From: Bradyrhizobium sp. SZCCHNS1050
Lineage (GTDB): Bacteria > Pseudomonadota > Alphaproteobacteria > Rhizobiales > Xanthobacteraceae
Reading direction: 5' to 3'
DNA length: 64,000 nt
Assembly (NCBI RefSeq): GCF_032484785.1
Contig: NZ_JAUETR010000001.1
Span: 1,426,001-1,490,000, forward strand
Below the pieces are notes generated by a model. The model was given only the letters and a program-made list of their open reading frames with translations, was not told the origin of the DNA and ran no database searches. Positions within the stretch are counted from its first letter, which is position 1. Each line of letters begins with the position of its first letter. A program made the translations under genes and the position numbers. Positions 37,589-47,129 of this stretch are shown piece after piece.

Positions 37589-39550
37589 ATGTCCGTGACC
37601 ATGGCCCAAGGAATGAGGCGCCTCGGCACACCGATCGCGGTGCTGCTGGGCATCGCGTTCGTGGCCCTGCTCGCGAGCTCCTGGCTGGTCAATCGCGAGG
37701 CACTGCGGCAGGCGGTGGAGAGCCAGATCCGCGCGGTGACCGGCCTCGAGCTCGTCGTCAAGGGACATATCGACGTCTCCTTGTTTCCGGGCAGCTATGT
37801 CTCGTTCCACGATGTCGGCCTGAAGGGCAGCGGCACCGAGGATCCGGCCCTGCGCGTCGACGTGCTGACCGCCAATCTGCAGTTGTTGCCGCTGCTGCTG
37901 CAGCGGTTCGAAATCGCCGATGTCATGATGCTGCGGCCGCAGATCAACGTCACCCGCGAGGCCGACGGCAACAGCAACTGGACTCCCTTCATCGAGACCA
38001 TCGCGCGCACGATGCGTCCGGGGCCCGACAGCCAGATGTCGTTCTCTGAGATCCGCATTCAGGACGGCATCCTGGTCTACGAGGACACCGACCACCACGC
38101 TTCCGAGCGGCTCGACGATATCGACCTGTCGCTCGCCTGGCCGTCGATCTCGCGCTCGTTCGCGGCGACCGGGCAGTTCGATTGGCGCGGCCAGCGCATC
38201 GAGGGCTCCATCAGCGTCAGCGACTTCCTGGCTGCGCTGTCGGGGGACCGGTCCGGCTTGAAGATGCGGCTCGCCAGCGCGCCGCTGAAAGTCGCCTTCG
38301 ACGGCACGGTCGCGAACCGCACCAGCGCGCTGATGGAAGGCATGCTGACGGTGGATAGCCCTTCGCTCCGCGATGCGCTGCGCTGGACGGGGCAGACGCC
38401 GCTCGGCGGCGGCGGCTTCGGGCGCTTCGCCTTGCGCGCCCGTGCCAACGTGGTCGGCGCCTCGATCGCCCTCACCAATGTCAACGTCGAACTCGACGGC
38501 AACACCGCCGAAGGCGTGATGACCTACGCCAATAACGGCCGGCAGACGCTGCAGGCGACGCTGGCGGCCGACGCGCTCGACTTCACCCCCTACATCTCGA
38601 CGGTCCGGCTGCTGGCCAATGGGGCCCGCGACTGGAATCGGCAACTCTTCGACCTCAAGGCCTTGTCCACCACTGACCTCGACATGCGGCTATCGGCCGC
38701 AAAGGTCACGGTCGGCTCCTCGAAAATCGGACGCACGGCCTTCGGCGCCAACCTGCGCAACGGCGTGCTCGCCCTCTCGGTCGGCGAGGCTCAGATGTAT
38801 GGCGGCATCGTGCGCGGCTCGTTCGGAATCGCCCGTGCCGACACCGTGGCCGACGTGAAGGCTGAGCTGCAATTCAACGATGTCGATCTGCAGGCCTGCG
38901 CGAACGAGATGTTCGGCGTGTCGTCGCTGTCGGGACGCGGCAATCTCAACGTCTCGCTGACGGCTTCGGGCTCGAGCCCGTTCGGGCTCGCCCAGTCGCT
39001 CGACGGCAGCGCCAACCTGCAGGGCCGCGATGGCGCGATCTCCGGCTTCAACGTCGAGCAGCTCCTGAAGCGCCTCGAGCGCAGCCCGCTGTCGCGCGGC
39101 GGCAATTTCCGCTCCGGTTCGACGCCTTACGATTCGCTGACGATCGCGGTCAAGTTCTCCGAGGGTATCGCGACCGCAGAGGACATCCGCGTCGAGAGCC
39201 CGACCGCGCGCATCACGATGACCGGTACGGCCTCGGTGCCGACACGGGAATACGATTTCAAGGGCGTCGCGAGCCTGCTGTCGTCCGGCAACGGCAGCAA
39301 CGGCTTCGAACTGCCTTTCGTCGTCCAGGGCCCCTGGGAAGATCCACTGATCTTTCCCGATCCGGAAAGCCTGATCCGCCGCGCTCCGGCCGCCGCCCCT
39401 CTGCTCGATGCGGTCAAGGACCGCAAGACGAGGGATGCGGTGCGCTCGGTGTTGGAACGATTCACCGGCGGCGGATTGCGCCCGGCGCAGCCAGACACTG
39501 CGCCGCAGGCTGACGCCCCGACGGGCGACCCTCCCACGAAGCAGAACTGA
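37589..39550 (+). CDS. AsmA-family envelope protein
   Basis: 653 residues. One N-terminal helix ('IAVLLGIAFVALLASSWLVN') anchors it in the inner membrane, and the bulk is periplasmic beta-rich. The AsmA N-terminal signature is seen as 'LELVVKGHIDVSLFPGSYVS', and the AsmA C-terminal domain as 'LSGRGNLNVSLTASGSSPFG', 'LDGSANLQGRDGAISGFNVE' and 'YDFKGVASLL'. AsmA relatives act in phospholipid traffic to the outer membrane. The tail is Pro/Asp/Thr-rich. It is a single-gene unit. Confidence 0.9.
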   Translation: MSVTMAQGMRRLGTPIAVLLGIAFVALLASSWLVNREALRQAVESQIRAVTGLELVVKGHIDVSLFPGSYVSFHDVGLKGSGTEDPALRVDVLTANLQLLPLLLQRFEIADVMMLRPQINVTREADGNSNWTPFIETIARTMRPGPDSQMSFSEIRIQDGILVYEDTDHHASERLDDIDLSLAWPSISRSFAATGQFDWRGQRIEGSISVSDFLAALSGDRSGLKMRLASAPLKVAFDGTVANRTSALMEGMLTVDSPSLRDALRWTGQTPLGGGGFGRFALRARANVVGASIALTNVNVELDGNTAEGVMTYANNGRQTLQATLAADALDFTPYISTVRLLANGARDWNRQLFDLKALSTTDLDMRLSAAKVTVGSSKIGRTAFGANLRNGVLALSVGEAQMYGGIVRGSFGIARADTVADVKAELQFNDVDLQACANEMFGVSSLSGRGNLNVSLTASGSSPFGLAQSLDGSANLQGRDGAISGFNVEQLLKRLERSPLSRGGNFRSGSTPYDSLTIAVKFSEGIATAEDIRVESPTARITMTGTASVPTREYDFKGVASLLSSGNGSNGFELPFVVQGPWEDPLIFPDPESLIRRAPAAAPLLDAVKDRKTRDAVRSVLERFTGGGLRPAQPDTAPQADAPTGDPPTKQN

Positions 39551-39692
39551 CCGACGCGGCTTGCTTCGCGTGCCGATACGCGGCCGCCGTCACGACCTAT
39601 GTCTGATATATTACTTCTGGATCACGTCGGGTCCCTGGGCTAGTGTCCGGCCGCAACCGATCAAGCAAGATCGGCGGATCAGGGAGAGACAC

Positions 39693-41075
39693 GTGAAATC
39701 CAGGGGAATGGGTGCGCTTTCGATCGCAGTCGCAGCCGCCGGGCTTTTTTGCGCTGCAGCACCAGCCATCGCTCAGGACACCATCACGATCTGGTGGAGC
39801 AAGGGCTTCTACAAGTCCGAGGACGATGCGCTGCTCAACGTCGTCAAGAAGTTCGAGGCCAAGACCGGCATCAAGGTCGAGCTGTCGCAATACGCGATCC
39901 AGGACATGATTCCGAAGACGGTCGCCGCGCTCGATTCGGGCACCGTACCCGACGTGGCCTACGCCGACACCTACGACGTTCAGGCCCAGGGCAAGTGGGC
40001 CTACGAAGGCAAGCTCGAGGATCTCACCGACATCCTGGAGCCGATGAAGTCGGCGTTCGCTCCGAACACGCTCGAGACCGCCTACCTCTACAACAACGTC
40101 ACCAAGAAGAAGGCCTATTACGGCTTCCCGCTGAAGCAGCAGAGCATGCACGTCCAGATCTGGGGCGACCTGCTGAGCAAGGCCGGCTTCAAGCAGAGCG
40201 ACATCCCCACCAAGTGGGAAGACTACTGGACGTTCTGGTGCGACAAGGTGCAGCCGGCGGTCCGCAAGGCCACCGGCCAGCGCATGTATGGCGTCGGTCA
40301 GCCGATGGGCGTGGAATCCACCGACTCGTTCCAGTCGTTCTACACCTTCATGGACGCCTACAACGTCAAGCTGGTCGACGACGACGGCAAGCTGCTGGTC
40401 GACGACCCCAAGGTGCGCGACGGCCTCGTCAAGGCGATGAAGGATTATACCGACACCTACATCAAGGGCTGCACGCCGCCCTCGTCCACGACCTGGAAGG
40501 ATCCGGACAACAACGTCGCGTTCCACAACAAGACGATCGTGATGACCCACAATTTCACGATCTCGATCGCGGCCAAGTGGTTCGAGGACTCCACCAACCC
40601 GGCGCTGACGCCCGAGCAGCGCGCGGCTGGCAAGAAGGCCTATGAGGAGGACATCATCACCGCGTCCTTCCCCAACAAGCCGGACGGCACGCCGATCAAG
40701 TACCGCTCCGACGTCAAGACCGGACTGATCTTCGCCAATGCTCCTCACAAGGCGCAGGCCAAGGAATTCATCAAGTTCCTGATGCAGGAGGAGAACCTCG
40801 GCCCCTACATCGAGGGCGCGCTGGGCCGCTGGTTCCCGGTGACGACCGCAGGCCAGAAGAGCCCGTTCTGGCAGGCCGACCGCCATCGCAAGGCCGTTTA
40901 CACCCAGTTCACCGGCGGCACGACGCCGTTCGACTTCACCAAGAACTACAAGTTCACGATCCTCAACAATGAGAACGTCTGGGCCAAGGCGATGAACCGC
41001 GTGGTCAGCGAGAAGGTGCCGGTCGAGAAGGCCGTCGACGAGCTGATCGCGCGGCTGAAGGAGGTCGCCGGCTAG
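39693..41075 (+). CDS. ABC transporter sugar-binding protein (family 1)
   Basis: 460 residues. GTG start at 39693 with AGGGAGAG upstream, giving the signal peptide 'KSRGMGALSIAVAAAGLFCA' cleaved near 'AIAQ'. The mature protein follows the maltose-type fold ('ITIWWSKGFYKSEDDALLNV', 'KAYYGFPLKQQSMHVQIWGD', 'VGQPMGVESTDSFQSFYTFM'). The substrate is probably a sugar, oligosaccharide or polyol. It heads a three-gene operon with two permeases and is separated from the first by a hairpin, as in malE-malF-type operons. Confidence 0.88.
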   Translation: MKSRGMGALSIAVAAAGLFCAAAPAIAQDTITIWWSKGFYKSEDDALLNVVKKFEAKTGIKVELSQYAIQDMIPKTVAALDSGTVPDVAYADTYDVQAQGKWAYEGKLEDLTDILEPMKSAFAPNTLETAYLYNNVTKKKAYYGFPLKQQSMHVQIWGDLLSKAGFKQSDIPTKWEDYWTFWCDKVQPAVRKATGQRMYGVGQPMGVESTDSFQSFYTFMDAYNVKLVDDDGKLLVDDPKVRDGLVKAMKDYTDTYIKGCTPPSSTTWKDPDNNVAFHNKTIVMTHNFTISIAAKWFEDSTNPALTPEQRAAGKKAYEEDIITASFPNKPDGTPIKYRSDVKTGLIFANAPHKAQAKEFIKFLMQEENLGPYIEGALGRWFPVTTAGQKSPFWQADRHRKAVYTQFTGGTTPFDFTKNYKFTILNNENVWAKAMNRVVSEKVPVEKAVDELIARLKEVAG

Positions 41076-41123
41076 TCTCTCGCCTCGCGAGGCACTAGCT
41101 CGATATCCTGACAACGACAACAG

Positions 41124-41152
41124 ATCCCGGCCGCAGCGCATGCGGCCGGGAT
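41124..41152 (+). other. Intercistronic hairpin between binding protein and permease genes
   Basis: ATCCCGGCCGC, loop AGCGCAT, GCGGCCGGGAT: an 11-bp perfect stem without a T run. Such hairpins stabilise the binding-protein mRNA and lower permease expression. Confidence 0.7.
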
Positions 41153-41191
41153 GGCTTATAGGCGGGAAGAGACGACCCGGGAAAAACGACC

Positions 41192-42067
41192 ATGGCGATC
41201 ACGCTCTCAGCTTCCGATTCCGCAATCGCGGAGGCGCCGCGCCCGGTGCTGCTGACACCGTCACAGGTGTGGGGCATCGTCATGCTTGCCCCCTATCTGC
41301 TCGTCTTCCTCGCCTTCGTCGTCTATCCCGTCGGCTACGGCCTGTGGCTCGCCCGGGAGCCGGCCAGCTACGTCGCGCTGTATAACGACCCCATCTTCGC
41401 GCGCGCCGCCGTCAACACGCTGATCTTCCTTGTGGTCGGCATCAATCTGAAGATGGTGATCGCGCTGTTCCTGTCCGGCTTCTTCATTCAGCAGCGCGGC
41501 TGGATCAAATGGCTGTCGGTCATCTTCATCCTGCCCTGGGCGGTGCCTTCGATCCCGACCATCCTTTCGGTGCGCTTCATGCTCAATCCCGAATGGGGCG
41601 TCGTGAACCAGCTGATCTTCAAGTTCACCGGCGAAGACGGCCCGAACTGGCTGAACGACCCGACGGTCGCGCTGTCGATGGCGATCGGCATGCACATCTG
41701 GAAATCGCTGCCGTTCTGGACCCTGATCCTGATGACCGGGCGGCTGGCGATCTCGCAGGACCTGTTCGAGGCCGCCGAGGTCGACGGCGCCACCTGGTGG
41801 CAGAAGTTCCGCTTCATCACCTGGCCGTCGATGCAGACGCTCTACATCACCTGCACGCTGCTCTCGATGATCTGGACGCTCGGCGACTTCAACAGCGTGT
41901 ATCTCCTGACCGGCGGCGGTCCGGCCGATCTCACCCACGTGCTGGCGACGCTCGGCATCCGCTATCTCCGGCTCGATCAGCTCAGCCTCGCGATGGCCTC
42001 GATCGTCTGCGCGATGCCGCTGGTGCTCCCCCTGGTCTATTTCATGATGAAGCGGTTGTCGCGATGA
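41192..42067 (+). CDS. ABC sugar transporter permease (MalF/UgpA type)
   Basis: 291 residues, six helices. The cytoplasmic EAA loop reads 'LFEAAEVDGATWWQKFRFIT', the contact site for an ATPase subunit. 'FILPWAVPSIPTILSVRFML' and 'NSVYLLTGGGPADLTHVLAT' are typical of the family. It overlaps the next permease by four bases (ATGA). Confidence 0.92.
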   Translation: MAITLSASDSAIAEAPRPVLLTPSQVWGIVMLAPYLLVFLAFVVYPVGYGLWLAREPASYVALYNDPIFARAAVNTLIFLVVGINLKMVIALFLSGFFIQQRGWIKWLSVIFILPWAVPSIPTILSVRFMLNPEWGVVNQLIFKFTGEDGPNWLNDPTVALSMAIGMHIWKSLPFWTLILMTGRLAISQDLFEAAEVDGATWWQKFRFITWPSMQTLYITCTLLSMIWTLGDFNSVYLLTGGGPADLTHVLATLGIRYLRLDQLSLAMASIVCAMPLVLPLVYFMMKRLSR

Positions 42068-42915
42068 AGCTCCCCACCCTGCGCGAAGTCGGCACCGAGG
42101 CCCGGCTGCTGCTGATCGGCATCCCCGTCTTCATCTGGACGATGATCCCGATCTACCACATGTTCCTGTTCGCGATCTCGCCGAAGGAGGACGCGTTCTC
42201 GGGCAAGCTGTGGCCGGACCATCCGACGCTGCACAATTTCTCGATCGTGTTCCACCAGCAGCATTACTTCCTGCGCGATTTCTGGATCCAGTTCGGCAAC
42301 TCCGTCATCATTGCCGCCGCCGTCGGCGCGCTGACCCTGGTGATCGCGACTTGCGCGGCTTACGCCATCTCGCGCCTGCGCGTGCCCGGCAGCCGGGTGG
42401 TGATGAACCTCGCGCTGTTCACCTATTTCATCCCGGCGGCGTTCCTCGCGGTGCCGATGTATCGCACCATGGGCAAATACGGCCTGCTCAACAACGACTG
42501 GTCGCTGATCCTGGCGATGGTGACGATTGCCTCGCCCTACGCGATCTGGGTGCTGAAACAGGCCTCCGACAAGCTGCCGGTCGAGCTGGACGAGGCCGCC
42601 GTCATGGATGGCGCCAGCCCGCTGCAGATATTCCGCCTCGTCTATGTGCCGCTGATGATGCCCTCGCTGGTCGCGATCGGAACCTATGCGGTGCTGCTGG
42701 CCTGGAACGAGTACCTCTACGCGTTCCTGCTGCTGTCGAACGACAAGGATATCACGCTGCCCGTGGCGCTCGGCAACTTCCTGGCCGCCGACGATTCGCC
42801 GTGGGAGCTTCTGATGACCACCGGCTTCATCTACGCGCTGCCGCCCGCGGCGGTCTATTATGCCTTCAAGCGCTACATGGTGGGCGGCCTGACCGCCGGC
42901 GCCGTGAAGTCGTGA
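42064..42915 (+). CDS. ABC sugar transporter permease (MalG/UgpE type)
   Basis: 283 residues, six helices. The EAA loop reads 'LDEAAVMDGASPLQIFRLVY'. 'YFIPAAFLAVPMYRTMGKYG' and 'GTYAVLLAWNEYLYAFLLLS' match MalG relatives. It is the last transport gene here. No ATP-binding subunit follows, so the complex must borrow an ATPase encoded elsewhere (MsmK/UgpC type). Confidence 0.92.
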   Translation: MKLPTLREVGTEARLLLIGIPVFIWTMIPIYHMFLFAISPKEDAFSGKLWPDHPTLHNFSIVFHQQHYFLRDFWIQFGNSVIIAAAVGALTLVIATCAAYAISRLRVPGSRVVMNLALFTYFIPAAFLAVPMYRTMGKYGLLNNDWSLILAMVTIASPYAIWVLKQASDKLPVELDEAAVMDGASPLQIFRLVYVPLMMPSLVAIGTYAVLLAWNEYLYAFLLLSNDKDITLPVALGNFLAADDSPWELLMTTGFIYALPPAAVYYAFKRYMVGGLTAGAVKS

Positions 42916-42922
42916 CGGAGCG

Positions 42923-43909
42923 ATGAGGGTCGGATTTCGTCAGGGACGGTTCGCCGACGCTTCGCGGCCGAACTGGGACGGCGACGGGCCGCGGCCCATC
43001 GACTGGTTCGCCTGGTATCCGGCCACGGATAGCGCGATCGAAGCAGCGCTTCCGGTCGCCCCATGGCCGCAAGGATGGTTCGAGGCGGGACCTGCGGCGC
43101 TGGATGCGCCGCTCGGTCCCAACGGGACTTGCCCGCTCGTAATGTATTCGCATGGTACCGGCTGCAACGGCCTGCAGTTCGAATGGCTGGCGCGCGAGCT
43201 GGCGTCCCGCGGCTTTGTCGCGGTCGCCGTCAATCATCATGGCAACAGCAACGCTGAGCCCTACCGCGCAGAGGGCTTCCTCTGCTCATGGGAACGCCCG
43301 CGCGACGTGTCCTTGCTGATCGACCACATCGCCGCTCATCCCGATTTCGAAGGCCGTATCAACCTCGACCGCATCTACGTCGTCGGCTATTCGCTCGGCG
43401 GCGTCACCGCCACCGCCTTGCTCGGCGCCATCATGCTCCGCTCGCCGTTCGAGCCAGGCGCCAATCTGGGCCGCGGACCGCGCGAGTTTCCCGATCTCGT
43501 CGATCATCTGCCGCGGCTGATGGAGAAGAGCCAGATCTTCCGCGACTCCTGGGGGCGGATGTCGGCCTCCTATCGCGATCCCCGCATCAAGGCTGCGCTG
43601 CTGCTGGCGCCGGGCCGATCGGTGCAGGGCTTCTCCGACGAGAGCGTCGCCGCGATCAGCGTACCCGCACGCATCATGGTCGGCGGTGGGGACGCCCTGC
43701 TGCCATCCGCGCGCTGGCTGCATGAGCGGCTCAGCGGCAGCACCTTTGATGTCGTTGCCGACGAGGCCGGCCACTATGTGTTCCTGCCGAAGAGCACCGC
43801 GCTCGGACGCAGCGCCGACCCGGCGTGCTGCGTCGATCCGCCGTTGGTTGACCGCGGCGCGGTCCACCGCACGGTTGTGGCCGCCGCGTTGCAGCTGTTC
43901 GGCGCCTGA
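42923..43909 (+). CDS. Alpha/beta hydrolase (dienelactone hydrolase/PAF-acetylhydrolase-like)
   Basis: 328 residues. The nucleophile elbow is 'VVGYSLGGVTATALLGA' (GYSLGG Ser). The oxyanion region is 'PLVMYSHGTGCNGLQFEWLA'. The late acid and His are in 'GGGDALLPSARW' and 'DEAGHYVFLPKS'. It lies seven bases after the permease gene, and so may be the last gene of the sugar-transport operon, acting on an ester of the imported compound. The substrate is unknown. Confidence 0.85.
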   Translation: MRVGFRQGRFADASRPNWDGDGPRPIDWFAWYPATDSAIEAALPVAPWPQGWFEAGPAALDAPLGPNGTCPLVMYSHGTGCNGLQFEWLARELASRGFVAVAVNHHGNSNAEPYRAEGFLCSWERPRDVSLLIDHIAAHPDFEGRINLDRIYVVGYSLGGVTATALLGAIMLRSPFEPGANLGRGPREFPDLVDHLPRLMEKSQIFRDSWGRMSASYRDPRIKAALLLAPGRSVQGFSDESVAAISVPARIMVGGGDALLPSARWLHERLSGSTFDVVADEAGHYVFLPKSTALGRSADPACCVDPPLVDRGAVHRTVVAAALQLFGA

Positions 43910-43932
43910 GCGACGCTGCCGCAGCATTCTCC

Positions 43933-44005
43933 GTCATTTTGAGCGCAGCGAAGCAATCCAGAGTCCTTGCGCGGCCCTGGATTGCTTCGCTACGCTCGCA
44001 ATGAC
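43933..44005. repeat. Palindromic intergenic repeat (REP-like)
   Basis: AGCGAAGCAATCCAG (43947-43961) is perfectly inverted as CTGGATTGCTTCGCT (43977-43991), flanked by GTCATTTTGAGCG and CGCTCGCAATGAC. It lies between convergent genes, can act as terminator, and has the look of a dispersed Bradyrhizobium-type element. No other full copy was seen here. Confidence 0.7.
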
Positions 44006-44010
44006 GACTT

Positions 44011-44823
44011 CTATAATGGCGCAGCGCTCTCGCCGCGATCACTCGACAGCTTTGAAGCTAACGACGCCACGACGATCACCACGGCAATCAGCCCGATCAC
44101 CAGCGTGCAGATCGCGTTGATCTCCGGCTTCACCCCGAGCCGTACTTCCGAATAGATCCGGATCGGCAATGTCGCCGAGCCCGGGCCGGTGGTGAAGCTC
44201 GCGATCACGAGATCGTCGAGCGACAGCGTGAAGGCGAGCATCCAGCCGGCGACCACCGCCGGGGCGATCAGTGGCAATGTGACCATCACGAACGCGCGCA
44301 AGGGATCGCAGCCGAGGTCCATCGCGGCTTCCTCCAGGCTGCGGTCGAGCGAGACCAGCCGCGACTGTACGATCACCGCAACGAAGCACATCGTGAGAGT
44401 CGTGTGGGCGAGCGTCACCGTCCAGAAGCCGCGCTCGGCCTCCAGCGCCACGAACAGCAGCAGCAGCGACAGGCCGGTGATCACCTCGGGCATCACCAGC
44501 GGCGCATACAGCATGCCGGAGAACAGCATGCGGCCGCGAAATCCCTGGCCGCGCGACAGCGCCACCGCGGCAAGGGTGCCGAGCAAGGTCGCCACCGTCG
44601 CCGAGGTGGCGCCGACCCGCAGGCTCATCCAGGCCGCATCGATCATGGCGCCGTCGTTGAAGAACTCGTGATACCAGCGCAGCGACCAGCCGCCCCAGAC
44701 CGTGACCAGCCGCGAGGCGTTGAACGAATAGATCACCAGGATCAGGATCGGCAGATAAAGGAACGCGAACCCGAGCGCCAGCGAGGCGACGTTGAAGCGC
44801 GACAGGCGAGAGGGACTAGGCAT
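44011..44823 (-). CDS. potI: Polyamine ABC transporter permease (PotI/PotC type)
   Basis: 270 residues, six helices. The start at 44823 has GGAGGT four bases upstream. 'YLPILILVIYSFNASRLVTV' and the EAA-type loop 'LEEAAMDLGCDPLRAFVMVT' match PotI. 'LSLDDLVIASFTTGPGSATL' is the PotC/PotI signature. It is the last gene of potG-potH-potI, separated from potH by a 171-base repeat-filled gap. Confidence 0.9.
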   Translation of the reverse strand: MPSPSRLSRFNVASLALGFAFLYLPILILVIYSFNASRLVTVWGGWSLRWYHEFFNDGAMIDAAWMSLRVGATSATVATLLGTLAAVALSRGQGFRGRMLFSGMLYAPLVMPEVITGLSLLLLFVALEAERGFWTVTLAHTTLTMCFVAVIVQSRLVSLDRSLEEAAMDLGCDPLRAFVMVTLPLIAPAVVAGWMLAFTLSLDDLVIASFTTGPGSATLPIRIYSEVRLGVKPEINAICTLVIGLIAVVIVVASLASKLSSDRGESAAPL

Positions 44824-44841
44824 GACCTCCCCCTCCATCGA

Positions 44842-44966
44842 TCCGGGGGAGGCCCTTTCCGTTCCCTCCCCCCTTGTGGGGGAGGGTCAGGGAGGGGGGT
44901 ACCCGACAACGACTGCCGATGCGGACCCCCAACCCCAACCCATCCCCGCAAGGGGGAGGGGAGCGA
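44842..44966. repeat. Two GC-rich palindromic repeats inside the pot operon
   Basis: CCCTCCCCC-CTTGT-GGGGGAGGG (44864-44886) and TCCCC-GCAA-GGGGG (about 44943-44956) form two related hairpin units in the gap between potH and potI (44824-44994). They look like an inserted REP/BIME-type element. They contain no gene and may process or attenuate the operon mRNA. Confidence 0.7.
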
Positions 44967-44994
44967 GAGGTCGTGCCTTGCCGCGGTCCATTCA

Positions 44995-45909
44995 TCACCT
45001 GCCCTCCTCCAGCTGCCGGCGTTGCAGCCGGTCGTAGAGCAGCAGCGGGAGCAGCAGCACCGCGAGCAGCACGACGGCGATGCTCGAAGCCACCGGCCAG
45101 TCCTTGTTGGTGAAGAATTCGAGCCACAGCGTCTGGCCGATCATCAGCGATTTCGAGCCGGCGAGCAGATCGGGAATGACGAACTCGCCGACGATCGGAA
45201 TGAAGCACAGCAGCGCGCCGGCGCCGACACCCGGCAGCGACAGCGGAAACGTCACCAGCCAGAAGGTCTGGCGCGGCGAGGCGCCGAGATCGGCGGCGGC
45301 CTCTTCCAGGGCCGGCTCCAGCTTCGTCAGCGTCGCAAACAGCGGCAGGATCATGAAGGGCAGATAGGAATAGACGATCCCGACGTACATCGCGCTGTCC
45401 GTCGACAGCCACACCACCGGCGCGGACACCAGATGCAGCGCGAGCAGGATCTGATTCAACAGGCCGTCATGCTGCAGGATGTTGACCCAGGCATAGATGC
45501 GAATCAGGAACGAGGTCCAGAACGGGACGATGACCAGCATCATCGCGATGCCCCGCCAACGCCTGGGCAGCCGCGCCATGCCATAGGCGATCGGGTAGCC
45601 GATCAGGAGCAGGATCGCGGTCGACGTCGCCGCGACGACGACGCTGCGCAGATAGGACGCGAGATACAGATCGTCCGACAGCAGCAGGCGGAAATTGTCC
45701 AGCGACAACGCAGCGAACGCATCCGAGAGCGACGACAAACCATCAGCCAGCGAGAACACCGGCGTATAGGGGGGCTGCGCGATCGCAGTCTGCGACAGGC
45801 TGATCTTGGCGACGAAGGCGAACGGCACCAGGAAGAACAGCACCATCCAGACGTAAGGCGCGATCGCCGCAAATCGCGCCGGACGCGAAAAGATGCGGCG
45901 CGCGCTCAT
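44995..45909 (-). CDS. potH: Polyamine ABC transporter permease (PotH/PotB type)
   Basis: 304 residues, six helices; the start at 45909 overlaps the potG stop by ATGA. 'IAPYVWMVLFFLVPFAFVAK' and 'IPFWTSFLIRIYAWVNIL' (the latter seen as 'VPFWTSFLIRIYAW') are PotB/PotH signatures; the EAA loop is 'LEEAAADLGASPRQTFWLVT'. It forms the putrescine- or spermidine-type channel with PotI. Confidence 0.92.
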   Translation of the reverse strand: MSARRIFSRPARFAAIAPYVWMVLFFLVPFAFVAKISLSQTAIAQPPYTPVFSLADGLSSLSDAFAALSLDNFRLLLSDDLYLASYLRSVVVAATSTAILLLIGYPIAYGMARLPRRWRGIAMMLVIVPFWTSFLIRIYAWVNILQHDGLLNQILLALHLVSAPVVWLSTDSAMYVGIVYSYLPFMILPLFATLTKLEPALEEAAADLGASPRQTFWLVTFPLSLPGVGAGALLCFIPIVGEFVIPDLLAGSKSLMIGQTLWLEFFTNKDWPVASSIAVVLLAVLLLPLLLYDRLQRRQLEEGR

Positions 45910-47078
45910 CGCTCCAGCACCACGCAATCATCGGGCGTGAACCAGGCCACGACGCGCTGTTTCAGCCCATAGCCGTCGGCGTCGAGTCGGGCCGTGTTGG
46001 CTTGCGACGCGTGCAGGACAGCGCCGCCGTCGAGCTTGATCTTGTACACGGTCTTGCCGCCGAGATAGCTCGCATCGGAAATGGCGCCCTCGACACAGTT
46101 GATCGCTGCGGCATCAGCCGCCGGCCGGCGAAGCGCGAGGCGGATCTTCTCGGGACGGATCGCGACTGCGACCTTGCTCTCGCTGATCGGAGTGACGGGT
46201 TGCGCCGCGGCGAGCTCGCCGGCAGCGGCGGTCGTGATCCGGAGCCGGTGCGACTCACGCGCGGTCACCTCGCCCTCGAACAGGTTGATGTCGCCGACGA
46301 ACTCCGCGACCCACCGCGACACGGGCTCTTCATATAGGCGGCGCGGTGCAGCGACCTGCTCGAGCCTTCCCGCGTTCATTACCCCGATCCGGCTCGCCAC
46401 CGTCATCGCCTCCTCCTGGTCGTGGGTGACGATGATGAAGGTCATGCCGAGCTTGCGCTGCAACTCCATCAGCTCGAACTGCGTGCTCTCGCGCAGCTTC
46501 TTGTCGAGCGCCGCCATCGGCTCATCGAGCAGCAGCACCTTCGGCCGGCGCGCCAGCGAGCGTGCCAGGGCGACGCGCTGCTTCTGTCCCCCGGACAGTT
46601 GATCGGGCTTGCGCTTCTCCAGGCCTTCGAGCCGGACCAGCGCCACCATCTCCGCGACGCGGGTGGCGATCTCGGCGCGCGGCATGCCGGCGCGCTTCAG
46701 GCCGAAGGCGATGTTGTCGCGCACGTTCAGATGCGGGAACAGCGCGTAGTTCTGGAACATCATGTTGATAGGCCGCTGATGCGGCAGCACCTGCGCGATC
46801 TCCTCGCCCGACAGCAGGATGCGCCCTTCATCCGGCGTCTCGAAGCCGGCCAGCATGCGCAGCAAGGTCGTCTTGCCGCAGCCGCTGGGGCCGAGCAGCG
46901 CGAAGAACTCGCCGGCTCGGATGTCGAGCGAGACGCCGTCGACGGCGCGGAAGCTGCCGAAGGTCTTGACGACGTTCTCGATCCGCAGGATCGGCGGCTG
47001 AGGATCGGGGCGCGGTTCCGGCAGTAGTGATGCCGCCGGCTCCTCGGCGGGCGCTGGATTTGCGATGTCGTCAGCCAT
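45906..47078 (-). CDS. potG: Polyamine ABC transporter ATP-binding protein
   Basis: 390 residues. Walker A 'LLGPSGCGKTTLLRMLAGFE', Q-loop 'MMFQNYALFPHLNV', signature 'LSGGQKQRVALARSLARRPK', Walker B 'VLLLDEPMAALD', H-loop 'VTHDQEEAM'. The C-terminal TOBE domain ('VAIRPEKIRLALRRP') is typical of PotA/PotG. It heads potG-potH-potI. The periplasmic binding protein (PotF/PotD) is not in the window, though it is usually adjacent. Confidence 0.94.
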   Translation of the reverse strand: MADDIANPAPAEEPAASLLPEPRPDPQPPILRIENVVKTFGSFRAVDGVSLDIRAGEFFALLGPSGCGKTTLLRMLAGFETPDEGRILLSGEEIAQVLPHQRPINMMFQNYALFPHLNVRDNIAFGLKRAGMPRAEIATRVAEMVALVRLEGLEKRKPDQLSGGQKQRVALARSLARRPKVLLLDEPMAALDKKLRESTQFELMELQRKLGMTFIIVTHDQEEAMTVASRIGVMNAGRLEQVAAPRRLYEEPVSRWVAEFVGDINLFEGEVTARESHRLRITTAAAGELAAAQPVTPISESKVAVAIRPEKIRLALRRPAADAAAINCVEGAISDASYLGGKTVYKIKLDGGAVLHASQANTARLDADGYGLKQRVVAWFTPDDCVVLER

Positions 47079-47129
47079 GTCCTGATCAAATCACCCCTGG
47101 CCGGCCATAACGCCCGGCCGGTCGGCAAG

